Below, piece after piece: positions 1 through 8,178 of a stretch of 37,956 nt of DNA; position 1 is the first letter of the stretch; each line of letters opens with the position of its first letter. Below the pieces are notes generated by a model. It was not told where the DNA came from, did not search any database, and was given only the letters and a program-made list of their open reading frames with translations. The DNA comes from Acetobacteraceae bacterium (GTDB lineage Bacteria > Pseudomonadota > Alphaproteobacteria > Acetobacterales > Acetobacteraceae): contig DNXO01000034.1 of assembly GCA_003506895.1 (NCBI GenBank), positions 280,967-318,922 on the forward strand. Direction: 5' to 3'. A program made the translations under genes and the position numbers.

Positions 1-34
1 TTTGGCGCGCGGCCGCCCCACCAACCCCGCGCGC

Positions 35-64
35 ATACCAGTCGGCCCTTGGGGTCGCTGGTAT
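35..64. terminator. Weak hairpin beyond the 2-hydroxyacid dehydrogenase gene
   Basis: The arms ATACCAG (35-41) and CTGGTAT (58-64) are perfectly complementary around a 16-nt loop, and the right arm touches the stop codon of the minus-strand dehydrogenase gene. There is no T-run, so its role as a terminator is only a guess. Nothing else is recognisable in bases 1-63. Confidence 0.3.
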
Positions 65-1077
65 CAGTCGCTTTCTGGCGGAATGACGTTCTGCGCCTTT
101 GGCCCCAGCAGCGCCGCCCGCATCGTTTCGGCCGATTTGGCACGGATATCGTCCCATGCCTGCGGCGAATAAAACGCCGCGTGCGGCGTGATAATAAGCC
201 GCCCAAGCGTCCAGTCCTCACGCGCGCGATAGGCCCGCATCAGTTCCGGCACCGGCTCGACCGGCGGCTCCACCGGCACCACGTCCAGTCCGACACCCGA
301 CAGATGCCCGCTTTTCAGCAAGGTTGCCAGTGCATCGATATCGATGATGGGCCCGCGCGCGGTATTCACCACCACAGCGCCGCGTGGCAGCAGCGACAAT
401 TCCTTCATTCCCAGCAAGCCGCGCGTTTCGCGGGTCAGCGGCGTGTGAACCGAAAGCGTATCGGTTTGGCCGAGCAACGCCGCCAGCGTCGCCGCCCGCT
501 CGATCCCCAGGCCGAGTTCAACGCCATTCGGCAAATACGGATCGTAAAACACCACCCGGAACCCAAAAGCCTTCGCCCGCAGCGCCACCGCCGTCGCGAT
601 CCGGCCCATGCCCACGATCCCGAATGTCTGCACCGAGGACCGCTTCACCAGCGGATCATTGATATAGCGCCATCCCGCCGGCGGTTCGGCCCGTTGCGCC
701 TCGTGATGCAGCAGCAGGCCGCGCCGCAGCGACAAGGCCAGCGCCATGGCATGATCGGCGACCTCGGTCGTGCCGTAGTCCGGCACATTCATGATGGTGA
801 TCCGCCGTTCGGCGGCGGCGGCGCGATCCAGGATGTCGTAACCGACACCCATGCGGCAGATCGCCCGCAACCGGGGGAAACGCTCCAGGTCTTTCGCGGT
901 CACCCTGTACCGGAAGATCATCAGCCCCTCGGCCGCCGCACAGTCCTCGTCGGAAAGATCGGCCAGGGATGCGGATGTCTTCGGCACGATGATACGAACG
1001 TCGGGACCGTAGATCCGGCGCTCCACGCTGTCGTCGGGATAGTTGTTTTCCGAGTACAGGACAGTGGCGGCGGTCAT
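64..1077 (-). CDS. D-2-hydroxyacid dehydrogenase, CtBP-like, NAD(P)-dependent
   Basis: This 337-residue cytoplasmic enzyme belongs to the D-isomer-specific 2-hydroxyacid dehydrogenase family, which interconverts 2-oxo acids and D-2-hydroxy acids. A Rossmann nucleotide-binding motif GIVGMGRIA starts near residue 153. The catalytic triad is visible as Arg241 (NTARG), Glu270 (PVEPP) and His299 (TPHAAFY). The overall pattern, including an inserted loop between Glu and His, resembles the C-terminal-binding-protein-like subgroup; the substrate cannot be read from sequence. Length is normal for the family (310-340). The ATG at 1077 precedes a complete N-terminal domain. It follows the large TPR gene on the same strand with a 192-bp gap containing a hairpin, so it is probably transcribed separately. 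Confidence 0.88.
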   Translation of the reverse strand: MTAATVLYSENNYPDDSVERRIYGPDVRIIVPKTSASLADLSDEDCAAAEGLMIFRYRVTAKDLERFPRLRAICRMGVGYDILDRAAAAERRITIMNVPDYGTTEVADHAMALALSLRRGLLLHHEAQRAEPPAGWRYINDPLVKRSSVQTFGIVGMGRIATAVALRAKAFGFRVVFYDPYLPNGVELGLGIERAATLAALLGQTDTLSVHTPLTRETRGLLGMKELSLLPRGAVVVNTARGPIIDIDALATLLKSGHLSGVGLDVVPVEPPVEPVPELMRAYRAREDWTLGRLIITPHAAFYSPQAWDDIRAKSAETMRAALLGPKAQNVIPPESD

Positions 1078-1217
1078 AGCGATCGATTCCCATGGTGAGT
1101 TTCCAGCGTCCTAGAACGCCGCCGGACCCGACGCAATCCGCTGCTTACCGACCTCATGCTCCGCGAGCACCCCGACCGTCCCGGCCGGCGGGAACCGGGG
1201 CAGCCCGGAGCGCGGTC

Positions 1218-1242
1218 GTCTGAGGTTGATCCAACCTGAGAC
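1218..1242 (-). terminator. Hairpin after the TPR protein gene
   Basis: An 11-nt arm (1218-1228) and its partner (1232-1242) pair at 10 of 11 positions around a 3-nt loop. It lies 28 bp beyond the stop codon of the minus-strand TPR gene. No T-run follows, so it is either a Rho-assisted end or a 3'-end stabilising hairpin. Confidence 0.45.
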
Positions 1243-1269
1243 GTGAATCGCCCGCTCAAACAAAGAGAG

Positions 1270-4200
1270 CTAGAGCCAGCGGATCGTCTCCCGTTCCGGC
1301 ACGGTTGGCGCCAACTGGTCCGCCCGCTTTCGCAGTTTGGCCGCACGCTCCGGATCGCCGCTGCGTTCGGCGGCGGCCGCGGCAACCCCCGCGATCCGCG
1401 CCCAGACCGGGTTGCGCCACGCGCCGCCGGGAGACGCCATGGCCAGAGCCTTGCGGGACAACGCGTCCGCCTCCGTCACATCGCCCATCTTCAGCCGTGC
1501 CCCGGCCTGGTTGGACACCTCGCTGGCGGCGTCCAGGCTTTGCGGCCCCTCGTTGTCGATCGCTATTGTCTCGGCCCGTTGGAACGCCGTCACCGCCTGG
1601 CTGAACTGCCCGCGTTCGGCTGCCAGCAAACCCTCGATGCGCGCGGTCCGCAGGGCGACATGCCAACTGGAGTCCTGCGGCAGGATAACCCGCAACGCAT
1701 CGTCCAACGCCACCTGATCAACGTGCTTGCCGCTGCCGATCGTGATCTCGATCAGGTCCAACCGAGCGAAGGCGGCGGCCACGCTGTCGGTGCCGAAGGC
1801 GTTTTCGGCCTGAGCGACCAGTTGATGTCCCAGCATCATGGCGGCCAACGAATCGTGTGACGCCTGGGCCAGATGGATCAGCCCGATCGTCTGCTGCCGC
1901 CGCGCCGCCGGACTTGGATCAATATTCAGCAGACGCAGCGCGTCCTCGGTTCGGGCCGGTTCGCCGGACTGTGTCAGCGCGTCCGCCCAGGCAGCAACCA
2001 AGCGATGGTACAACGGCGAACCGGGGCCGTTCGCGGTTCGGCACAGAGTCACCGCCTCTTGGAACAAGCGGGCCGCGTCGGCGTAGTCAGCGATCGCGTT
2101 AGCCGCTTTGCCAAGGCCTTCCAGGACCGTCACGCGTTGCATTGGCGCGTCGTCTTCCGACACCACCGGCAGAACCGCCTGCCAAAGGCCGATCGCCTCG
2201 TGCCCCCGGCCGGTGCTCAGGGCGTGTTCCGCCAGCGCGCCGGTGGCCGCGAGCGCCATGCCGGCGTCGTGCAGGCTGTTGGCCTGCCGCAGCGCCAACC
2301 GCAACATCGCCAGGCCGATATCCGGCTCCCCGGCCTGGATCAGCGTCCGGCCCTCGCCAATATCAGTCCAGCCACGCTGAGGCCCCTTGTCCGGCGTCAG
2401 ACCATGCACGCGGTCATACAGACGCAGGACGCCGTCGCTGTCACCCGACGCGGCGGCGGCCCTGATTCGCAGCATCAATGCCTGCACCAGCGGACCGCTG
2501 TCCCGGGTCCATCCGGATTCCGCCTCGATCACCGCCTTGTCGGCGACCGCCGCCGCGTCACGGACCCGGCCGGCACCCAGGGCCGTCTCGGCGCGTGCAT
2601 TCAGGCATGCCAGCAGCACATCATGCACGGCGGTGGCGCGTTCGGCGCAGTCCCTGGCAACGGCGTCCGCTTCCGCCAGCCGGCCCGCGGCGCGCAGCGA
2701 CGGCAACGCGGTCAGCCGAAGACTCAGCGCTTCCACACTATCGGCACCATGCTTCGCGACGACGATGGAAACAGCCTCGGCCCGCAAAGCGGTCGCTTCC
2801 GCCCGGCGCCCCTGATTGTCGAGCAGATCGGCCAGCGCGACCCGCCCGGCCGCCGCATCATCGCTGGCGGGGTCATGCAGCGACAACAGTTCCCGCAACG
2901 CCGTTTCCGCTCGGGTTGGGTCGCCGGCAGCGGTCGCGATCGCCACACGGCGGTCCAACGCGACGACAAGATAGGCGTTGCGGCTGGCCCCCAGGGCACG
3001 GAAGCCTTCGATCGCGATGTCCATGTGCCGGCCGGCCTCGGCGTCACGGCCGGTGCCCGCCAACGCCGCCGCCAGATCCCGTTCCTCGGAAGCAATGGCC
3101 AGCGTTTCGGGCGCCTCCTCCTGCCTGCGCAATGCCAGGGAGGCCTCGAAAAACCGCACCGCGTCGGCCGCGCGGCCCTGTTGCATTGCCACCTGGCCTC
3201 GGTTGTTCAGCAGATTGGCGCGCGGACGCGGCGGCCCGTCCGGCCCCAGCAGCGTCAGGCCGTCGATGCTGGTCTGCTCCGCCTCCTTGAGCAGGCCCAT
3301 CTGCTTTTGAATGAAGGCGATCTGCGCCAGGATGGCCCCCTGGGATGGCACGTCGCCGGCCTTTCGGGCGATGGCCATCTCCTCCCCGTAGGCGGCAAGC
3401 GCCTCGGTGTTTCGGCCACGATCACGCAGCGACCGGGCCAGCAGATCGGCTATCTGTATCTGGAACGCGGCGCTGGGTTCCGCCGGGGCAACGATACCCT
3501 CCCACAACAGGGCCCGCGCGCGCAGCGCCGCATCGGCGGCATCGGCGAAGCGACCCTGGTTGGCGGCGGCGTTGCCAACGCACAGCAATGCCTTGACCGG
3601 ATAATCACGCGACAAGCCGTTCTGTCCGGTGCCCAGTTCGGCGGCAAGCCGGCACATTTTCCCGCCCTGTTCGAACGCTTGCAGGCGCACGAGATCGTCA
3701 CCGATCAGGGTGAGCACCGCCGCGCGAACGCCCGGGGGCGCGCCCGCCACGGTCCGCGAACCAGCCAGGGCCATATCCGCGGCAACCGCCTCTTCCCGCT
3801 GTCCGGTTCGCGACAGTTGCTGGCCGAGTTCGATCTGTACCTGCACGCGCGCCAGCAGCAAGGCGGGTGCCGTCAACATGCCGGCCGCTTCGGTCAAACG
3901 CGCAACCGCCGCCGCGGGGTGATGACGCGCGGCCTCGGCGGCTGCCTCGGTGCGCAGCGCGGTGCTGACGGCGATACTGGACGGCCCCCATTTGCCGGCA
4001 GCCACATCGCGCGCCCGCCGCGCCAATCCCACCGCTCGGGCGGCATCCCCGACCACGGCCTGTAACCGAGCAGCGCCGTTCAGAAGGGCGAAGCTGACAT
4101 CGGCATCGGTCACCAGACCGTTGTCGAGATCGGGCAACGCCGCCTCGACAAAGCGCACGGCCGCCTTCGCGCGCGCCGAACCGGTGACGGCAAGCGCCAG

Positions 4201-4923
4201 CTTGCCGGCCAGCAGCGCCCGCTGTTCGGGATCGATGGTCTCGGCGTCGGGGGAGGCAAGCAAGGCCGTAACCGCCTCGATGCCCGGTTCGGGGGCGCCG
4301 GCGTTGACCTGTCCACTGAACAGGTTGCCCAGCGTTACCAGGGAGTCACGAGAAAGCGGGCCGCTGATCGTGCTGACCATGTCGTGGGCCTGACGATACA
4401 GCGGCACGGCCTCGGCGGGACGACCCAGCGCCTCAAGCGCGACGGCATGACGGGTCAGCAGACCCGCGAGTTCGCCTTCGTGCGCTGGGCCGTTTGCACG
4501 GGCGATGGCTTCGGCGGCCCGCAGCGACGCAACCGCATCCTCCCAGCGGCCTTGGCGCTGAAGGAACGCGGCCAGGAGGTAATGGGCCTCGCCGACCCGC
4601 GGGTCGGTCGGCGGCAGGACGTCCGTGCGCGAGGCCAGGGTTTGCCGCAGCGCCGCCTCGGCGGCCGGCAGATCACCTTGATGCTCACGGATCGTGGCGA
4701 GGTCTTCAGAGAAAACCGCGGTGCAGAGTGCGGCTTCGACCGGTGTGACGGCTTGCGGACACTGCTCCAGGGAATTCAAAACGGTTGGCAGGGCGGTGTC
4801 ATAGCTGCCGCCACGCAACAGCGCCGCCATCTCCTGATTGACCGGCCGCCAGTCGAACGCATCGGCTTGGGCAAGCCGCGGCAGGGCCAGGGCGAAGACA
4901 ATGAAGGCAATAAAGGGACGCAT
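1270..4923 (-). CDS. Very large exported tetratricopeptide-repeat protein
   Basis: The protein has 1217 residues. The chosen start at 4923 gives a textbook Sec signal peptide (MRPFIAFIVFALALPRLAQA, then DAFDW), whereas the 20-residue upstream extension to 4983 would mask it. The rest is a near-continuous array of degenerate TPR-like helical hairpins, recognisable by recurring patterns such as ALGRPAEAVPLYRQA, DLPAAEAALRQTL and GRAADAVRFFEASLALR. No catalytic domain (CHAT, kinase, peptidase) is seen after the array. The likely role is a periplasmic or surface protein-interaction scaffold; the partner is unknown. It is Ala/Arg-rich and in one uninterrupted frame. It stands alone between two other minus-strand units, and no RBS stronger than average was noted. 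Confidence 0.8.
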   Translation of the reverse strand: MRPFIAFIVFALALPRLAQADAFDWRPVNQEMAALLRGGSYDTALPTVLNSLEQCPQAVTPVEAALCTAVFSEDLATIREHQGDLPAAEAALRQTLASRTDVLPPTDPRVGEAHYLLAAFLQRQGRWEDAVASLRAAEAIARANGPAHEGELAGLLTRHAVALEALGRPAEAVPLYRQAHDMVSTISGPLSRDSLVTLGNLFSGQVNAGAPEPGIEAVTALLASPDAETIDPEQRALLAGKLALAVTGSARAKAAVRFVEAALPDLDNGLVTDADVSFALLNGAARLQAVVGDAARAVGLARRARDVAAGKWGPSSIAVSTALRTEAAAEAARHHPAAAVARLTEAAGMLTAPALLLARVQVQIELGQQLSRTGQREEAVAADMALAGSRTVAGAPPGVRAAVLTLIGDDLVRLQAFEQGGKMCRLAAELGTGQNGLSRDYPVKALLCVGNAAANQGRFADAADAALRARALLWEGIVAPAEPSAAFQIQIADLLARSLRDRGRNTEALAAYGEEMAIARKAGDVPSQGAILAQIAFIQKQMGLLKEAEQTSIDGLTLLGPDGPPRPRANLLNNRGQVAMQQGRAADAVRFFEASLALRRQEEAPETLAIASEERDLAAALAGTGRDAEAGRHMDIAIEGFRALGASRNAYLVVALDRRVAIATAAGDPTRAETALRELLSLHDPASDDAAAGRVALADLLDNQGRRAEATALRAEAVSIVVAKHGADSVEALSLRLTALPSLRAAGRLAEADAVARDCAERATAVHDVLLACLNARAETALGAGRVRDAAAVADKAVIEAESGWTRDSGPLVQALMLRIRAAAASGDSDGVLRLYDRVHGLTPDKGPQRGWTDIGEGRTLIQAGEPDIGLAMLRLALRQANSLHDAGMALAATGALAEHALSTGRGHEAIGLWQAVLPVVSEDDAPMQRVTVLEGLGKAANAIADYADAARLFQEAVTLCRTANGPGSPLYHRLVAAWADALTQSGEPARTEDALRLLNIDPSPAARRQQTIGLIHLAQASHDSLAAMMLGHQLVAQAENAFGTDSVAAAFARLDLIEITIGSGKHVDQVALDDALRVILPQDSSWHVALRTARIEGLLAAERGQFSQAVTAFQRAETIAIDNEGPQSLDAASEVSNQAGARLKMGDVTEADALSRKALAMASPGGAWRNPVWARIAGVAAAAAERSGDPERAAKLRKRADQLAPTVPERETIRWL

Positions 4924-5011
4924 GGACCTCGTCGCCGGACGCTGCCCATCCGGCGTCGCACATTCGGTCCATCGATTCAACACCCGGCAGCCACCGCATG
5001 TCCGCAGGCCG

Positions 5012-5039
5012 GGGTAACGGGTCAGGCCCCGTGTTACCC
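5012..5039 (-). terminator. Hairpin at the end of the host-attachment operon
   Basis: GGGTAAC (5012-5018) pairs with GTTACCC (5033-5039), and an inner GGG/CCC can extend the stem across a 2-nt bulge. It overlaps the stop codon of the 195-residue gene, the last gene of the minus-strand operon. No T-run was seen. Confidence 0.4.
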
Positions 5040-5621
5040 GGGGGTCGTGAAGGTCGGCATCGATAGCGAATAGGGCGCTTGGCCCGCCATCGCGGGTTCA
5101 CGCGGTACCCCTGGCGAGGCTTGTGCCTCCCCGGGATGGGCCAGGCCGCGCGCGGCGACGATCTCCTGCCACACGGCGAGGATGCTTCTGGCCGTCACAT
5201 CCGCGACCAGGCAATGGCCCGCGTCGTCGATCGCCGTAAGAGCCGCATCGGAGCGACCCGTCGCGTTTTGCAGTGCCTCGTCGATCGCGTTCAGGCAGGC
5301 AACAACCTGCCGCGGGGTCTGAAGCCGGGCATGGCGCGTCATCTCATCCAGCCGCAGTGCCCGAACTCCCTCGGGCGACGTGGCGACCGGCTCCAGCCCC
5401 AGTTCGAAGAAGACACTGACCACCGGCAACATCCCCTGTATCCGCGACAGAACAGCCTGCGCCTGCGCGACATCGCAGGCGACCAAATGGCGTTCGGGAA
5501 CCCCCGGCGAAGGAGCGGGGTGATGGAACCCAAGCGTGGCCGCGACTTGTTGTTCGAGCCAGCGCCGAACCTCGGGCGGCGCCTGGCCGATTTGTTCAGG
5601 CGACAAAGTAATACCGACCAT
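5034..5621 (-). CDS. Conserved-looking protein of unknown function (195 aa)
   Basis: I do not recognise a named domain. The start at 5621 is supported by a purine-rich GGAAGGGAAGAAG stretch just upstream and gives the N-terminus MVGITLSPEQIGQAPPEVRR, which reads like a real amphipathic start; the longer frame to 5756 overlaps the upstream gene. The protein is soluble, helical and acidic-to-neutral, without signal peptide or membrane segments. A Pro-rich tail (about the last 30 residues) looks disordered. It lies 71 bp downstream of the host-attachment gene on the same strand and probably shares its transcript. The context suggests a stress or low-oxygen role, but this is inference. Confidence 0.6.
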   Translation of the reverse strand: MVGITLSPEQIGQAPPEVRRWLEQQVAATLGFHHPAPSPGVPERHLVACDVAQAQAVLSRIQGMLPVVSVFFELGLEPVATSPEGVRALRLDEMTRHARLQTPRQVVACLNAIDEALQNATGRSDAALTAIDDAGHCLVADVTARSILAVWQEIVAARGLAHPGEAQASPGVPREPAMAGQAPYSLSMPTFTTPG

Positions 5622-5692
5622 GTCTTCTTCCCTTCCACTGATGACCAATACGGACGGTGCCTGGCCGACCGGAGGCGCGTCGTTGACCCGGG

Positions 5693-6172
5693 TCAACGCC
5701 CGCTGAATGGCACCGCACGGTGAACCGGCGGCACCCATTCCTTGACGTGCGGCCACAACTCGTCGTCCGGGGTCTTCAACAGATCCTTGGCGAGCGTGCC
5801 GACAACCTTGGCCGCGGTGGTCGTGTCCAGAGCGCCTCGGATCGATTCCAGCGCGTGCGCCGGGGCAACGATCACCAGCGAGTCGAATTCACCACGCTGT
5901 GATGCGCCGTTCAGTTGACGTGCGACGACGTGGCCGAACAGCATTTTCTCCTGCTCGTGCGGATCATGACGCGGCGTGATCGCGTGATGTGCCGACGAAT
6001 CGCTATGGAACGAGGCTCCGGGGTGGTCGCTGCGGAGGTCCGATGACCGCTTGTGCGCCGCGTCGGAGTCCAGTGAGGTCGTGCTGTGAAGCGCGTTGTC
6101 CCCGGCAGGGCGGACGAAACGCGCATGCTCGCCATCCGCGAGTGCGATCAAAAGCCGAGTTTGCGTGGGCAT
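5693..6172 (-). CDS. Host attachment family protein (baeRF/eRF1-like domain)
   Basis: The 159-residue product starts MPTQTRLLIALADGEHARFV, the typical first strand of the family annotated as 'protein required for attachment to host cells', whose fold resembles domains of archaeal/eukaryotic release factor 1. A His/Ser/Asp-rich variable loop (about residues 30-75) is followed by the conserved block DSLVIVAPAHALESIRGAL and a C-terminal KDLLKTPDDELW segment, also family-like. The start at 6172 is chosen over 6235 because an AAGGA RBS lies 8 nt upstream and the conserved strand begins there. It sits between a small exported protein gene (29 bp upstream) and an unknown gene (71 bp downstream). Despite the family name, most members occur in free-living bacteria and their function is not established. 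Confidence 0.82.
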   Translation of the reverse strand: MPTQTRLLIALADGEHARFVRPAGDNALHSTTSLDSDAAHKRSSDLRSDHPGASFHSDSSAHHAITPRHDPHEQEKMLFGHVVARQLNGASQRGEFDSLVIVAPAHALESIRGALDTTTAAKVVGTLAKDLLKTPDDELWPHVKEWVPPVHRAVPFSGR

Positions 6173-6201
6173 GACGAAAATCCTTCGCTGCTGAGATCGG
6201 G

Positions 6202-6450
6202 TCATTTTGAAGGTGTTGCCAGGACTCCCCGCCAAGACCCGTTACCGGCGGCTACATCAGGGAAGTAACCGACTGAGTGACCACGGAAGTACCAGGATTG
6301 GGCCAGCGGCAGCTCCGGCGCCGTGAGACCGTGGACGTCACGGCCGTGAATGTCGGCACCGCTATGCCGCGCCTCGGCCGGCCGCGCCGGAATGGTTACG
6401 GCCGTAACGACCACCGAGGCGATGGAACATGCCGTCAACGCGGACCGCAT
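6202..6450 (-). CDS. Small exported protein of unknown function (82 aa)
   Basis: The frame begins with ATG at 6450 behind a strong GGAAGG ribosome-binding site 6 nt away. The N-terminus is a signal peptide: Arg at position 2, a hydrophobic TACSIASVVVTAVTI core, and a cleavage-like PAEA-RHS site around residue 28. The mature part of about 54 residues contains several His and Trp/Tyr residues (QSWYFRGHSVGYFPD) and no known domain. It is the first gene of a short operon with the host-attachment protein and sits directly below an FNR/FixK-like box. It could be dismissed as a chance frame, but the RBS, signal peptide and operon position argue for a real gene. Confidence 0.6.
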   Translation of the reverse strand: MRSALTACSIASVVVTAVTIPARPAEARHSGADIHGRDVHGLTAPELPLAQSWYFRGHSVGYFPDVAAGNGSWRGVLATPSK

Positions 6451-6503
6451 CGGAAACCTTCCCGTTTTCGAATGGAAGGCTAGCCGGTGGATAATCCGCG
6501 GCC

Positions 6504-6517
6504 ATGATATGGATCAA
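6504..6517 (-). promoter_or_regulatory. FNR/FixK-type binding site
   Basis: On the minus strand the sequence reads TTGATCCATATCAT, matching the FNR/FixK consensus TTGAT-N4-ATCAA at 9 of 10 defined bases. A weak -10 candidate TAGCCT lies at 6477-6482, which would put the box centre at about -41 from the start site, the usual class II activating position. The operon below encodes the small exported protein, the host-attachment protein and the 195-residue protein. Confidence 0.5.
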
Positions 6518-6557
6518 GGTTCCGCCCCCGGTATGGTCGCCGGAGGCGGTTGTTACC

Positions 6558-8075
6558 TCACGACCACGTGTCCCCGGTCCATCCGTTCTCGTCGTAATCA
6601 GCCATGCACTGATCGACCAGGGCTTCCATCTTCGCCATGTCCCCGCCCTTCTCCGCCCCGGTCAGCGTTTGGGCCCTGATATCCTCCCATCCACCGGCAT
6701 AGTTGCGTTCATACAGTTCGTGGCGGCCACCGAATTCCGTGCCGACGCATTCCCAGAGCAGCTTCATGATCTTGATGCGCTCTTTGTAGTCGATGCCGTG
6801 GGAGCCGCGGACATATTGCTTCAGGTACGGATCGATATCGGGGTTGGCGAAGTCCTTTGCCGAGGACGGCAGGTAAATCAGCCCCGAGGTCACAGTCCGT
6901 TCGATGATGTCCTTGATGCGCGGATAGGCGTCGGGGGCGAAGACGCGGTATGCCTGCCCGGCTTTCAGATCAGGCAGCACCGCGTCGCCGTTCCACTTGG
7001 CCGGATTGTGCGCCATCGCGTTGGACAGCGACCAGAACAGATTGCGCCAGGCCACCGCCTCCCCCAGCAACACCTGGTTGCCGCGGGCCTCATCGCCGCC
7101 GGTGCAGCGCAGCGCCTTGGCCAGCAGGCCCACGATGAAGTCCAGTTTGACAGCGAAACGGGTGCAGCCCTGAAACTGGAATCCGTTGGTGAATCCCGAT
7201 CGGGGGTAAAAGCTGAGAACCCGAGCGGGATCGCGATAGATGAAGACGTCTTCCCAGGGGATAAAGACTTTGTCCAACACGAAGATCGCGTCGTTTTCAT
7301 CGAAACGGGAAGACAACGGATAGTCGAACGGGCTGGCATGGCGGGCAGCCTGTTCGTATGACGTGCGGCAGAACAGCTTCAAGCCCGGGGCATCGATCGG
7401 CACCAGGAACATCAGCGACATGTCCAGATCCTCGGTCGCGGTTTTCGAGGATTGGCCCATGAAGTTGTAGTGGGTCATGGCAGCGGATGTCGCGACGACC
7501 TTGGCGCCGGAAACGATGATCCCGCCATCGACTTCCTTCTGCACGCTGACGAACACGTCCTTGCTCTGTTCGGCGGGCTTGTGACGATCGACCGGCGGGT
7601 TGACGATCGCGTGGTTCATGAACGGCACGCTTTCCTGGGCGCGCTTGTACCAAGCCTTGGCGTTGTCGGCGAACGCTCCATAGTATTCCGAATTGGCGCC
7701 CAAGGTATTGGTGTAGGCCGCCTTGTAATCGGGGGTGCGGCCCATCCAGCCGTACGACAGGCGGGACCACTCGGCGATGGCGCCCTGCGCCCCGATCAGA
7801 TCCTCGCGGGAGCGTTGCACGCGGAAGAATTTATGGGTGTAGCCGCCGGAGCCGGTGTCGGTCGGGCAGGTCAGCGTGTCGCGCCGCTTCGGGTCGTGCA
7901 ACGCGTCATACAGACGGGCGATGGAGCGGACTGAATTTCGGAACGCCGGGTGGGTGGTGACGTCCTTGACGCGCTCCCCGTCAATATAGACTTCGCGCCC
8001 GTCGCGAAGACTTTGAATGTATTCCGCCCCGGTATAGGGCCGGCGCTTGTCGGCGATGACATCTTCCGGACGCAT
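6558..8075 (-). CDS. HpaB-type flavin-dependent aromatic monooxygenase (4-hydroxyphenylacetate 3-hydroxylase family)
   Basis: The 505-residue protein is homologous along its whole length to the oxygenase component of 4-hydroxyphenylacetate 3-monooxygenase, a group D FADH2-using hydroxylase with an acyl-CoA-dehydrogenase-like fold. Characteristic segments are the N-terminal RPYTGAEYIQSLRDGREVYI block, the central GGIIVSGAKVVATSAA strand region, the VFIPWEDVFIYRD segment and the C-terminal GTEFGGRHELYERNYAG block. Start at 8075 has an AAGGAGA RBS 8 nt upstream; the longer frame to 8189 runs into the divergent gene's leader. Its flavin reductase partner (HpaC type) is not in the window. It is divergent from an alpha/beta hydrolase gene with 103 bp between, suggesting a shared control region and pathway. 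The true aromatic substrate is unknown. Confidence 0.85.
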   Translation of the reverse strand: MRPEDVIADKRRPYTGAEYIQSLRDGREVYIDGERVKDVTTHPAFRNSVRSIARLYDALHDPKRRDTLTCPTDTGSGGYTHKFFRVQRSREDLIGAQGAIAEWSRLSYGWMGRTPDYKAAYTNTLGANSEYYGAFADNAKAWYKRAQESVPFMNHAIVNPPVDRHKPAEQSKDVFVSVQKEVDGGIIVSGAKVVATSAAMTHYNFMGQSSKTATEDLDMSLMFLVPIDAPGLKLFCRTSYEQAARHASPFDYPLSSRFDENDAIFVLDKVFIPWEDVFIYRDPARVLSFYPRSGFTNGFQFQGCTRFAVKLDFIVGLLAKALRCTGGDEARGNQVLLGEAVAWRNLFWSLSNAMAHNPAKWNGDAVLPDLKAGQAYRVFAPDAYPRIKDIIERTVTSGLIYLPSSAKDFANPDIDPYLKQYVRGSHGIDYKERIKIMKLLWECVGTEFGGRHELYERNYAGGWEDIRAQTLTGAEKGGDMAKMEALVDQCMADYDENGWTGDTWS

Positions 8076-8140
8076 ACGGTTGGTCTCCTTGGTTCGTTGA
8101 GCCGAGCATATCGGGGTGCCGCGCCGATTGACAGGGAGCC

Positions 8141-8155
8141 TTTCGCATGCGGAAA
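8141..8155. promoter_or_regulatory. Imperfect palindrome in the HpaB/hydrolase divergent promoter region
   Basis: The perfect 8-nt palindrome CGCATGCG (8144-8151) is extended by partly matching TTT and AAA flanks. It lies in the 103-bp gap between two divergent catabolic genes, where an operator would be expected, and 8 bp downstream of a TTGACA hexamer (8128-8133). No regulator gene is adjacent. The call is weak. Confidence 0.25.
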
Positions 8156-8178
8156 AAGCCCACGGGAGGACTTCCATC

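Noticed and set aside
1873..4065. 730-codon plus-strand frame opposite the TPR gene
   Set aside because: The translation is Arg/Gln/Gly-rich with no family features, the usual antisense shadow of a GC-rich gene; the minus-strand TPR protein has a signal peptide and real repeats.
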